From Archivesica marissinica (Eukaryota > Mollusca > Bivalvia > Venerida > Vesicomyidae), in the NCBI GenBank assembly GCA_014843695.1, contig CM026398.1, positions 11,851,584 through 11,915,583 on the forward strand: a stretch of DNA of 64,000 bases, written 5' to 3'. The notes beneath the pieces were generated by a model that searched no databases, was not told the origin of the DNA, and worked only from the letters and a program-made list of their open reading frames with translations. The translations under genes and the position numbers were made by a program. The number at the start of each line of letters is the position of its first letter. Positions within the stretch are counted from its first letter, which is position 1. Below, piece after piece: positions 1 through 9,117 of this stretch.

Positions 1-3000
1 TTTCTGCCGCTGGATTGACAGCCATTATGTGATGGAAGTTACTCAGAAGTATGACTATAACGTCGGTGTCCCCAGTGTGGACCATTCCTAGTGACGAACA
101 CTGGAGGGCATGAAGGAGATGCACCAGGACACGAGTGTCTGCTTCCTCGTGATTGCATTGTCCCATAGGAGGTCCATCTCCTGTGACGAGAACTTGATCA
201 CCTGAAGTGATATAGACACATTTGTCATCGTGGAACTGGACTTCCATAATTTTTGTTGACAGGAATGCAAAGAGTTCCTTCTTATTTTCTGCATCTCCCA
301 GAAAGTTTTGCCAGTTTGTTGGGACCTTGGCAGCACCAGACACGCGTTGCCTCGTACCCTTTCCTCGTTTGTCCCTTGTAGACTGTTTGATTGTCTTAGT
401 GCGGTACTCGTCCCAGACAATATCCACTCTCGCTGCTCTCTTCAGGTCATGTTGGATCCTTGGGCAAAACACCTTGGTGAAATAGTCATCGAATGACTTG
501 CCTTGGACGGAAGTACCAGGAAGTGTGTGGATAAGTGCTCCACCATCTATAACGATGACACCATAGACATCCGGTGCCACCATCTCCACATCTTCATGAA
601 GCTCATCAGTTGCACTTGCTTCCATGATGCAAGTCAACAAATCTGACTTGGTACAGGAGTTGAGACATCCGTCTGATGATAGTGCGGGAGGTGTTGAGGA
701 GGACTCGTGGCGGAAATATTCATCCAGACTTCCACCCCTGCTATCAAGCACAACAAATGCTTGTCCATACAACTCTGCATGCTGCTTGAAGTGTTGTATT
801 TTCTTCTTAAGTGCCGTCTTCTTTGGCATTTTCTTCTCATGGAACAGCAACAAGTTGTTTTTCTTTATCGGTGTGGTTAGAAGGACATCAGCATTTTCAA
901 GCACACCTTTCCTAAAGTTGTCATACTGCTCTTGTCCCCTGGATTCTAGCATGCAGACAGAGGCGGCAGCAGACTCGTCGATACAGACTTTGTTGTCTAA
1001 TGTGACTAGATCTGCACTGGTCTCTTCAAAGGGATTCCCTCTGCCAATCAGCACTTCCAACAGGTCTGTGACATGGCGACGAAAGCGATGCTGAGATGCA
1101 CGTCCTTCATGATGAGGGAGCTCTACGAAGTCGTCGCCATCGTCGTCATTTACATCAGTAAATTGCTCAACCATGCGGCTAATTTCTGGGCCAGTTACAA
1201 TCCAGCGTTCTAGCATGGATGGGCGCTCTGTGAGACCAATCATTCCACCAGCTCCTTTTACTCTTTTGTTGGCCTGCTCGTGTGCATGATCAATTGGTAT
1301 GGATGAAAACCGATGATTGCTTCTCGTTATCACCCAGTGCCCAGCTTCAAACTCCTCCTGGATGCTAGATGGGAGAGCTTCTAAGTCCCTGATAAGGACA
1401 GGAACCCACCTGGCATAATTCTGGTGATCTAGGGCAAAGAACAAGGGTACCAGTTGGCGAAGAGCAGCAACCAAGAGTTTGAACTTTCGCTCCCGATGTG
1501 ACCGTATGAACATGAATATGATTTGCTGGTACTTGTGAATGAGTAACCAGAATTTCCTTGTCGGGTTCTCTCTGTCTGTCGACGAGATCCACACTTCAAA
1601 GGTTTTCTCGATTCCACTGTCTTCATAGGCTCGTCTGATAAGGTTGTCGAGGGCCACACACGTAACCTGGTGAGCATAGCGTGTTCTCATTGGATCAGCT
1701 GCTTTCAAGAAAGATGTGGCTGCTGCCTCTGTCTTAGCAATTCCCGCCTCTACCAGGGCTTCTGGCCATCCAGACCCACGCAAGATATCTCCCATAGTAG
1801 ACCACAGAGCCATTTCGATGTGGAGCCCTCCCAGCAGCACAACAAACTTGTCTTCTGCAAAGATGTCAGGAAATGTCCATTGTATTTTCTTGGCGATGTC
1901 ATAAAGTGGTTGGTCCACTACAAAGACTGGAATCTGTTGTGGGTTCAGGTACTCTGTTGTTTGTTTGACTAGGTCCATTCCATGTCGAATCATAGCTGGT
2001 GTAGCTGCTTTCTCATGGAATAGTGGTAAGAGGGCTTCAATTCCTTTCTCGGTTGGCCCAACGGCATCTTCTCGAGAAGCATGGTAGGAAGACCACATAA
2101 TTGGAGTGACTGTGTCCGTCTCCAATTCCACAGAGAGGTTGGCATGCACGGAAGTCATCCAATCCTGTTCGTGCTGTTCCTCCTCACATAATGAACTCAT
2201 GGACAGTGGCTGAACATCTCTGACTGGAGGTTGAGTGACAAGATTTCGACCTACTGGTGGTACAAACGTGTAGGACGGAGGTAGGATCAGCCCGCCACAG
2301 GTTTCTGATTCTCTTGCATGGACATCAATCTGCACATCTTCTTGACTCAATCCAGGTTTTTCGGATGAAGGAAACTGAAACACTGAAATTCCTATTCCGT
2401 GGAAAGACGATGTGGCCGTTCTGGACGTGGGATTGTGATCCAGGTTGTCAAGAGCTGCAACTGTGAAAATATGCTGCCGTAGATTTGTGGGACAGACAAT
2501 ATTCGAGTTGGCTCTTGCGTTTTGAGCGATGACATGTGCAACGCTTACTTCGATGTTGAGGACTCTCTTGTAAGACACACTCAGACATTTCTCGTACAGT
2601 AGCTGTACCAGCTTCTTGCTCCTTGTTTGGGAATGCAATTGGAGTGCCAAGAATACTGCAAGGGGAGGCTCACATTTCAGGTTTGATGAAAGAGAAGACA
2701 TATTTAGCATGGCTAGTTGGCTGACGGAGAGGACCTTCCTGGAGTTGTCTTGCTCAGGCGATGACTTAGGCCCTACAAGGAGTTGACGGAAGAAATATTT
2801 CAGCCTTGTTGGAACGGCCGATTCTTCACAACCGCTGGGAAACGAACCTTTGAACTTGAAAGTGGTGTCATGATCTAAGACTGTTTTACGTAGAATTGCT
2901 GCTGCCAAGAGTAATATACGGGATTCTTCATCTGGTGTGTGGCAGGCATCTGAGATCACTTTCCTTGCCGTCTTTGAGCAAATCAGAAATACTCTATTCC

Positions 3001-3805
3001 GGATCCCTTTCTCCTCTGTCAAATTGGGGAAGTGCTGAAGTATTCTTTCCTTCAACCGAGTACGGTTTACCTTATACTGAATCCCATGCTGTTCCAACAT
3101 TTCTGTCTTCATATCTGTCAAATCTTGCAGCGCAAACATTCTGCATCCTCCAGCAACTTCTTCATTGATGAATTGGAGAAGCTCGTTTTCTATCATGAGC
3201 TCAATGTTCTCATTGGCTTTGTTGTGTTCCTTACTTTGAACCATCTCATTATATCGACGATTGAAACCAGTATAACAGTTTCGATGATATTTGGCTTCGA
3301 TGGCCACCAGATCTCCTTCTGCAAGACATGACACGACATGGTCATCTCCCAGTGACACTGCTTTGGCGTGCATATCTTCGGTGAGGGGAATCTTCTCGAA
3401 CGAATGGTCTGTTGTGCTTGTTTCATCGCCACAGAAGAGGCACACATTTCGATTAACGTTTGTCAGTCTTGGTATTTTTTGTCGAGGAGCTGACCCTTCA
3501 GAAGAGCGCCTTTTTGCCCGATCAAGTGCTGCTCCCCTGTACAGCTGACGACATGATTTGTGCCAGGATGCACGAATTGTCCGCATGGACACTTCATCTG
3601 GAAGTTCCAGGTTTGGATGGGGTTCATCATCAAGTTCTTTGAATTGCTTTACTAGGCTGATTATGTCTGTATATGCTTCGTCTCTGCGCACAGCAATTGG
3701 GTTGTCAAGGGGACAAACAAGTTCTTCTTTGGTTTGTTTTTGGCACAGCACACACAGCTCAAACTCAAAGTTCGTTTTCTCAGCCATGACCGTGATTTTG
3801 TTCAT
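1..3805 (-). CDS. Large zinc-finger / PIN-FEN-like nuclease protein, C-terminus outside the window
   Basis: I translated the minus strand codon by codon and found no stop between the ATG at 3805 and the window edge, about 1268 codons. The frame lacks its stop because it leaves the window. An in-frame TGA lies two codons upstream of the ATG at 3805; a second ATG at 3787 (MAEK) could also start it. Visible features: C18xxC21 with H82xxC85, then C122xxC125 with H174xxC177, which look like two zinc-binding modules; GGLHIEMA near 659; ALDHQNYARW near 791; IPIDHAHEQANKRVKG near 836; then a C-terminal acidic series VIDGG (D1087), WDEY (D1132, E1133), NHEEADTR (E1220, E1221, D1223) and TGDTDVIV (D1246, D1248). 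That acidic order resembles FEN1/XPG-type PIN nucleases. From memory, related multi-copy uncharacterised proteins occur in molluscs and cnidarians. Metal-dependent nuclease activity and a mobile or domesticated origin are inference. An intact frame this long argues against a decayed pseudogene. Confidence 0.82.
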   Translation of the reverse strand, partial: MNKITVMAEKTNFEFELCVLCQKQTKEELVCPLDNPIAVRRDEAYTDIISLVKQFKELDDEPHPNLELPDEVSMRTIRASWHKSCRQLYRGAALDRAKRRSSEGSAPRQKIPRLTNVNRNVCLFCGDETSTTDHSFEKIPLTEDMHAKAVSLGDDHVVSCLAEGDLVAIEAKYHRNCYTGFNRRYNEMVQSKEHNKANENIELMIENELLQFINEEVAGGCRMFALQDLTDMKTEMLEQHGIQYKVNRTRLKERILQHFPNLTEEKGIRNRVFLICSKTARKVISDACHTPDEESRILLLAAAILRKTVLDHDTTFKFKGSFPSGCEESAVPTRLKYFFRQLLVGPKSSPEQDNSRKVLSVSQLAMLNMSSLSSNLKCEPPLAVFLALQLHSQTRSKKLVQLLYEKCLSVSYKRVLNIEVSVAHVIAQNARANSNIVCPTNLRQHIFTVAALDNLDHNPTSRTATSSFHGIGISVFQFPSSEKPGLSQEDVQIDVHARESETCGGLILPPSYTFVPPVGRNLVTQPPVRDVQPLSMSSLCEEEQHEQDWMTSVHANLSVELETDTVTPIMWSSYHASREDAVGPTEKGIEALLPLFHEKAATPAMIRHGMDLVKQTTEYLNPQQIPVFVVDQPLYDIAKKIQWTFPDIFAEDKFVVLLGGLHIEMALWSTMGDILRGSGWPEALVEAGIAKTEAAATSFLKAADPMRTRYAHQVTCVALDNLIRRAYEDSGIEKTFEVWISSTDRENPTRKFWLLIHKYQQIIFMFIRSHRERKFKLLVAALRQLVPLFFALDHQNYARWVPVLIRDLEALPSSIQEEFEAGHWVITRSNHRFSSIPIDHAHEQANKRVKGAGGMIGLTERPSMLERWIVTGPEISRMVEQFTDVNDDDGDDFVELPHHEGRASQHRFRRHVTDLLEVLIGRGNPFEETSADLVTLDNKVCIDESAAASVCMLESRGQEQYDNFRKGVLENADVLLTTPIKKNNLLLFHEKKMPKKTALKKKIQHFKQHAELYGQAFVVLDSRGGSLDEYFRHESSSTPPALSSDGCLNSCTKSDLLTCIMEASATDELHEDVEMVAPDVYGVIVIDGGALIHTLPGTSVQGKSFDDYFTKVFCPRIQHDLKRAARVDIVWDEYRTKTIKQSTRDKRGKGTRQRVSGAAKVPTNWQNFLGDAENKKELFAFLSTKIMEVQFHDDKCVYITSGDQVLVTGDGPPMGQCNHEEADTRVLVHLLHALQCSSLGMVHTGDTDVIVILLSNFHHIMAVNPAAE

Positions 3806-4370
3806 CTGCCATCACAATAACCATGGTAACCTATAAATAAATTGATGGATCGAAATATAGTAACCATAGCCTACAGACACAAAGTGCTATGAAGGAACAC
3901 CACGAATGTTTTGCATGACACTTCCATTGCATTTATTTAACAACATGACTCAACATAACATAATACTATGTGCCTATCATAGGGCATAGCTAACCAGTGT
4001 CTGGTTTTCTAATACAATGTATAGGTTTCTGTCCATTTAAGGCGGCCATCTTGGATAATGGGTGATTAGCAACACCAAAAACATGTTTTGATGCGTCCAT
4101 TGTATCCGTTGCATACGAAAACCCATGGTTGGACATCAAAATCGTCCTGATAGCTTGATCATATCAAAAGTTATTACCGATTTTGTGTTTCGCTTAATGT
4201 CTGTGGCGGCCATCTTGGATTTCAGCCCCAAATGGCCCGAATTTGCTCTGATCGTTGGACACTCGGACCAAAATTGCTAAGAACTACCCATTCTACAATT
4301 TGATACCAAAAAACTAACTTTTGCAAGAATTTGAACTGACTGGAGGTCAAGGCACCCCACTATTAAGCTG
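3806..4370. other. Gene-free upstream region with a repeated 16-bp motif
   Basis: This is the region 5' of the nuclease gene. The minus strand has a weak TATA-like ACTATATTTC about 50 bases upstream of the ATG, too weak to call a promoter. GGCGGCCATCTTGGAT occurs twice, at 4041 and 4205, suggesting fragments of a dispersed repeat. I see no other coding signal. Confidence 0.4.
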
Positions 4371-4510
4371 TATGCGAATGCGACAAAAATGCGATATGTC
4401 CGGTTGTGAAGGTATGGACAAAGTGAATCATTCCATCACATAAATTGAACACTGAAAATGCATGTTATTCGTATTTGTGGAAGCAAACATATCGCATTAC
4501 GCATTCACAT
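4371..4510. repeat. Imperfect inverted repeat
   Basis: The left arm (4371-4399) contains ATGCGAATGCG and ATGCGATATGT. The right arm (4488-4509) reads ACATATCGCATTACGCATTC, the approximate reverse complement. It could be the core of a small foldback element; no target duplication is evident. Confidence 0.4.
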
Positions 4511-4810
4511 CACACATATGCTTCTGTATAGCGCGCATATGTAATCTTGGCTCTATGCGGATATACTTAGAAATGCCTTCCTAGAACTTTTGCTGCAATA
4601 TTCCCTTAATCATCAACCTATTCTCATTTTGAAATGTCCATCAAAACTATAGTTGCTTTAAAAACATTGGGCATTAATTACATTTTGTAATCACAGAAAT
4701 ATCGTTTGACAAACTATTGATCCTTTACCTTTGTAGATGTCGACTGGACTTACACATACAGGAAGTGCTCCTACATTGACAGGAAGTGCTGCAACATGTA
4801 AGCCATTTCT

Positions 4811-5054
4811 TTAACCCATTTCATTCTGGATACCGTTCAAACGGTATCTGCAAAGAACATAGAGCCAGATCAACCGCCACAGAACGTGCCGTCTGATCAG
4901 GATCTATGCTGTTTGCTATTCAGATGATCTTGCTAAGACACTTGGCTATGCAGCAAACAACATAGATCCTGATCAGCACGCAGCGTCACGCTGCGGCTGA
5001 TCTGGATCTATGTTGTTTGCAAAAGCCTTTAAATATATCTATAAAATGGGTTAA
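4811..5054 (-). mobile_element. piggyBac-like MITE, family 1, copy 1
   Basis: The element is bounded by TTAA on both sides, with termini CCCATTTCATTCTGGATA and the reverse complement of a diverged CCCATTTTATAG end. TTAA target duplication and CCC-starting termini are the known hallmarks of piggyBac transposons. It carries no coding sequence but has internal palindromes around GATCAGGATCTATG. It lies in reverse orientation to the copies at 6925 and 41458. Confidence 0.72.
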
Positions 5055-5240
5055 AGCGACATTACATCGCAAAAAGCCGAAAAATGCATATTTTATGTAT
5101 AAATACCATTGCTACTACGAAATTCTTCCTATATAATTCCAACACTAACTTTCAGTCAATAAATTGTTGACAGTTTTTGCTGTCTACTACAAATTCTCAA
5201 AACTGAAAATATGATTTCATATAATAGTCAGCCACACTAC
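5055..5240. repeat. Dispersed repeat beginning AGCGACAT, copy 1
   Basis: It starts immediately after the MITE's TTAA with AGCGACATTACATCGCA. A similar stretch starts near 25284 (AGCGACACTATATCGTA), and both contain a later TACTAC segment. It is a non-coding dispersed repeat of unknown class. Confidence 0.35.
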
Positions 5241-5507
5241 TGAATTGGCATTTGTTTAGTATTGGAGTCTATCCTAATTGTGTGATACTGTAGCCTAGAG
5301 ATCATTTAAATCAAATTAGTTAAAAAATTAGTAGCAGAGATTAACAGTAAGTCCGTCCGTACCATAATGTTGTTAGTTGTGTTACTCATGTAACATGTTA
5401 ACCATATTTACATTATTAGTTCACCTGAGCAAAGCTCATGTAAGCTATTGTTGTCGCAATGTGTCCCTCCGCAGCGTACCTCCGTGAATTTTCAAACGTT
5501 TTCCCTT

Positions 5508-5826
5508 CAGTAACCATTGAGTCTATAGCCACCATTTATGGTCATGATACTGGGGTAGGTGGATCTTCTGCTCAGTAACCATTGGGTCTATAGCTACCAT
5601 TTATGGTCATGATACTGGGGTAGGTGGATCTTCTCCTCAGTAACCATTGGGTCTATAGCCACCATTTATGGTCATGATACTGGGGTAGGTGGATCTTCTT
5701 CTCAGTAACCATTGAGTCTATAGCCACCATTTATGGTCATGATACTGGGGTAGGTGGATCTTCTTCTCAGTAACCATTGAGTCTATAGCCACCATTTATG
5801 GTCATGATACTTCGGTAGGTGGGGAT
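5508..5826. repeat. 65-bp tandem repeat, about 5 copies
   Basis: Units begin with CAGTAACCATTG at 5508, 5573 and 5638, with two further copies at the same 65-bp spacing. Each contains TTATGGTCATGATACT. Copies differ at only a few positions, so the amplification is recent. Confidence 0.9.
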
Positions 5827-6239
5827 TACAAAATTGTTGAAATGACGGCATTACGTAATCCAAGATGGCCACTGTCTAAAAATAGCACAAATTCTTAAAA
5901 AATCTTCTCACGAACCGCCAGCCGGATTTAGACAAGTAGGGGTCAAATTTTATGTTTGACCAAATATGGTGATATCATAATATCAAATCGAAGGTATCGC
6001 CTAGGCGATTGCTCTAGTGCAATGTTCATCAAAATGGATGATTACTTCATCCAAAATGGCCGTTGAAAGGTCAACCTTTTATGAGAGATTTCGTCTTCAT
6101 CTCGCAAATTGATCAGTCAATGTTCAAGAAACGCTACTTGTGACGGTGGATTGTGGTAGTAACATTAGGACAATGCTGTTGCTAGATGGTCAGAACACTG
6201 TGCAGAGCAGTAACGGTCCTTGTGCAGCGCTTAGTTTAT

Positions 6240-6469
6240 AGTTTATACAAATTTATTTTAGCTCGATTGCGTAACAAGTTCTTACAACTTATATTAATCA
6301 CTCTCGAGACCTCATTCCTGATGGAATCCATCGCCACGAGGGAGAGAGAAGAGTCAACGTGGAGTTTAAATGTCTTGCCTAAGGGCACAATCGTAACAGC
6401 TCCAGCGGGGTTCGAACTCTGTATCTTTTGCACCTGAAGCGAACGCACATCCACTGTGCTATCATGACT
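6240..6469 (-). mobile_element. tRNA-derived SINE, family D, copy 1
   Basis: On the minus strand a tRNA-like head (TGATAGCACAGTGG) is followed by a B box-like GAGTTCGAACCCC, then a body with the complement of CTCATTCCTGATGGAATC, then an AATAAATTTGTATAAACTA tail. The same body and tail recur at 16102 and 25493. Short open frames here are by-products. Confidence 0.65.
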
Positions 6470-6877
6470 TCCACTTACGGCGGTTACACTGTTTACTCGC
6501 GATTATTACACGGTGATCATGAGGTCATGAGGTCATGCTGCAGTTTAGAATATGTACAGTTGTAATATATATGCGATGGATACACAGTTTACGATGGTAA
6601 TCACACGGTGAGAACACGGTTAGTACACAGTGATGATGCGGTAGAGAGCGGTTCTCAGATGGTGCTAGTATATATGGCCACCATCAATCATTGCCGTCAT
6701 TCAATCGTAGAGCAGAGTCCAGTGCCATTCAAATGTGGGATCAAAGAGAGCGGGGTGGAAGCATTGTTTAAAGAGCCTAGGTATCCCCAAGCCAACCTCG
6801 AAAAACGATCAGAAACAGGCAGAGTCAGGGCAAGTAGACGTAGGCCAGGGGGATGGAGGGATGGACATGACAGGCTC

Positions 6878-6924
6878 CTCAATGTCCACATACAGGAACG
6901 TATAATTAGCATCCACCAATGCTA
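6878..6924 (-). pseudogene. PIF/Harbinger transposase relic, downstream part
   Basis: The minus strand encodes ALVDANYTFLYVDI, a highly typical Harbinger (HARBI1-like) transposase stretch that normally follows the GAIDGKH...NY segment. That preceding segment lies on the other side of the MITE at 6925-8067. Further minus-strand sequence down to about 6700 has diverged similarity in shifting frames (for example FNNAS-like). The relic is therefore broken by insertion and by indels. Confidence 0.7.
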
Positions 6925-8067
6925 TTAACCCATTTCATTCTGGATATATTTAAAGGCTTTTGCAAACAACATAGATCCAGATCAGCCGCAGCATGACGCT
7001 GCGTGCTGATCAGGATCTATGTTGTTTGCTGCATAGCCAAGTGTCTTAGCAAGATCATCTGAATAGCAAACAGCACAGATCCTGATCAGACTAAACCTCC
7101 GATAGTTCCCCAACATTTCCTTAATGGTGAAAGATCATATTCAGTTTACCATGCTCGAATACGAAATTTTGTAGCAACTTGAATGGTGACCTCTATAGAA
7201 ATCATTTACGCGATAGTCCCATATGTGACTGTGGTTTTCACACGGAAGATGCTGAACACTACTTCTTTAATTGCTGTCTATTCCGTGCTCAAAGACTACA
7301 ATTATTTACAGCTACCATTACATATCACCCTCTGAGTACACAAACATTACTATATGGTAAGGATGACTATTCGGCAGATGAAAACAGACTACTTTTTACA
7401 GAAGTTCAATTATTCATAAAACACTCAAACAGATTCACATAATCATTGGTCTCTATCTGAATGCTATTTCGCTATGAGTAAACTTATATAGATATGTGCC
7501 CTAACATGGCGGCTGACTGCAGTGAACTGGACTTGAGCGCTGGACATTGTAATTAGAAAATTACCTTTTTTCATTCTCTCTCCTACGATCACAATCTCTC
7601 TCCTCCCTCATCGCCTCTCTCTGTCTCCCTCCCTATCGCCTCTCTCTGTCTCCCTCCCTCATCGCCTCTCTCTGTCGCCCTCCCCATCTCATACGTCTTT
7701 CTTTATCTTATTCTTTATTAATTTGTTTTTATAATTATGCAACATGTACTTTTTTCATAAATAGGAATTTGAGAAAAAAATCGCTATATTTCATTATTTA
7801 TGCCTGAAATCATTAGTCGCTATTTCTCTTGAATCACTATCTGTCGGGAAGGGCCGTAACTAATGTTGCTAGAACTTGTGGCCCGACCCGTTTGCTTTTC
7901 TATAATTTGTCATGTTTGTATTCACATGTATATATGTAAAAAAACTAATCGAGCAATAAATTATGATTAAACTAAACTGATCAGACGGAACGTTCCGTGG
8001 CGGTTGATCTGGCTCTTATGTTCTTTGCAGATACCGTTTGAACGGTATCTAGAATGAAATGGGTTAA
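6925..8067 (+). mobile_element. piggyBac-like MITE, family 1, copy 2, split by a LINE
   Basis: TTAA-bounded ends are at 6925-6928 and 8064-8067, with termini CCCATTTCATTCTGGATA and GAATGAAATGGG. Without the inserted LINE the element is about 248 bp, matching the 247-bp copy at 41458. It sits inside Harbinger transposase coding sequence. Confidence 0.8.
7092..7976 (+). pseudogene. 5'-truncated non-LTR retrotransposon (LINE) 3' end
   Basis: The insertion is flanked by a perfect 10-bp duplication, CTGATCAGAC, at 7082-7091 and 7977-7986. The first 350 bases encode the C-terminus of a LINE ORF2: YSVYHARIRN in one frame, then LNGDLYRNHLRDSPICDCG and EDAEHYFFNC in the next, so a small indel breaks the frame near 7170. 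The CxC...HxxxxC arrangement is the usual post-reverse-transcriptase zinc knuckle. The frame ends at 7442; the rest is a 3' UTR with a pyrimidine-rich stretch (7570-7690), ending in ATTAAACTAAA rather than poly(A). The fragment has no reverse transcriptase domain and is non-autonomous. Confidence 0.8.
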
Positions 8068-8069
8068 CA

Positions 8070-8190
8070 CAACAGAATGGAAATATAATTGTGTAAGGTG
8101 GAGCCTCCATTAGGAAGACATTTGATTTCCACATGTTTCCCATCGATGGCTCCAAGACAGTTGTGAAATTGCCAACTGTTTGTAAAGTCC
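8070..8190 (-). pseudogene. PIF/Harbinger transposase relic, catalytic-start part
   Basis: The minus strand encodes NSWQFHNCLGAIDGKHVEIK followed by PNGGSTLHNY. NCLGAIDGKH is the diagnostic Harbinger segment carrying the first catalytic Asp of the DDE triad. The frame stops in the TTAA of the MITE at 8064. The transposase continues at 6924, beyond the MITE. The remaining catalytic residues are not recognisable. Confidence 0.78.
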
Positions 8191-8280
8191 ATCATCACTG
8201 TCATTAATCGTGCTAACACCATGACTGTGACCCATGTGATGACCCAACAAAAAACCCATGAACCGCATAATGACCACCTT

Positions 8281-8738
8281 AGCACCGTGCATGATCGTAC
8301 CAGACCGCCTTAGCACCGTGCATGATCGTACCAGACCGCCTTAGCACCGTGCATGATCGTACCAGACCACCTTAGCACCGTGCATGATCGTACCAGACCA
8401 CCTTAGCACCGTGCATGATCGCACCAGACCACCTTAGCATCGTACACGAATGACCGTGTTAGCACCGTGCATGATCGTACCAGACCGCCTTAGCACCGTG
8501 CATGATCGCACCAGACCACCTTAGCATCGTACACGAATGACCGTGTTAGCACCGTGCATGATCGTACCAGACCGCCTTAGCATCGTACACGAATGACCGT
8601 GTTAGCACCGTGCATGATCGTACCAGACCGCCTTAGCATCGTACACGAATGACCGTGTTAGCACCGTGCATGATCGTACCAGACCGCCTTAGCATCGTAC
8701 ACGAATGACCGCGTTAGCACCTTATATGATAGTATTTG
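8281..8738. repeat. 31-bp tandem array changing to a 56-bp composite unit
   Basis: AGCACCGTGCATGATCG recurs every 31 bp from 8281. From about 8430 a 25-bp module (AGCATCGTACACGAATGACC) alternates with it, giving a 56-bp period (8523, 8579, 8635). The array ends near 8738. Confidence 0.88.
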
Positions 8739-8740
8739 CA

Positions 8741-8775
8741 CCGCACATTACCGCACATTACCGCACATTACCGCA
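8741..8775. repeat. 10-bp tandem repeat
   Basis: CCGCACATTA occurs three times in a row plus a partial copy. Confidence 0.9.
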
Positions 8776-9117
8776 TGCCTTCCTTGTTGACACCGCGGAC
8801 AACTGCGTTAACACAGTGTTGATACCTACTTGTATGCAGTTGTGCTGCTTAAGAACTGTACTCAAATGCCCTCATGTGAGGTGGGATTAAGACTAAGGAA
8901 GAAATCTGATCACCATTATGTAGAGGTGTATGTTCATATTTTTCAGCTTCCCCAAGACCAAATAATGTAATTTCTCGGGATCAGGGTAGAATTAAATCCA
9001 CCATGTTGACTCCACCACAGCTACCAACGAGACGGAGACCCTCAGGTTGGTTAATGTTCACAAATCATTTTACTTATTCAAGCCTTCCTTTTAGATTCTG
9101 GTAAAGTTTATGTTACA
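8776..9117. other. Gene-free spacer
   Basis: I see no repeat, coding or RNA signal in this stretch between two arrays. Confidence 0.4.

Noticed and set aside
3193..3836. Several 60-100-codon plus-strand frames at the left end
   Set aside because: They are antisense shadows of the continuous minus-strand nuclease frame.
6608..6928. 106-codon plus-strand frame
   Set aside because: It overlaps the minus-strand Harbinger relic and ends in the MITE, so it is a shadow frame.
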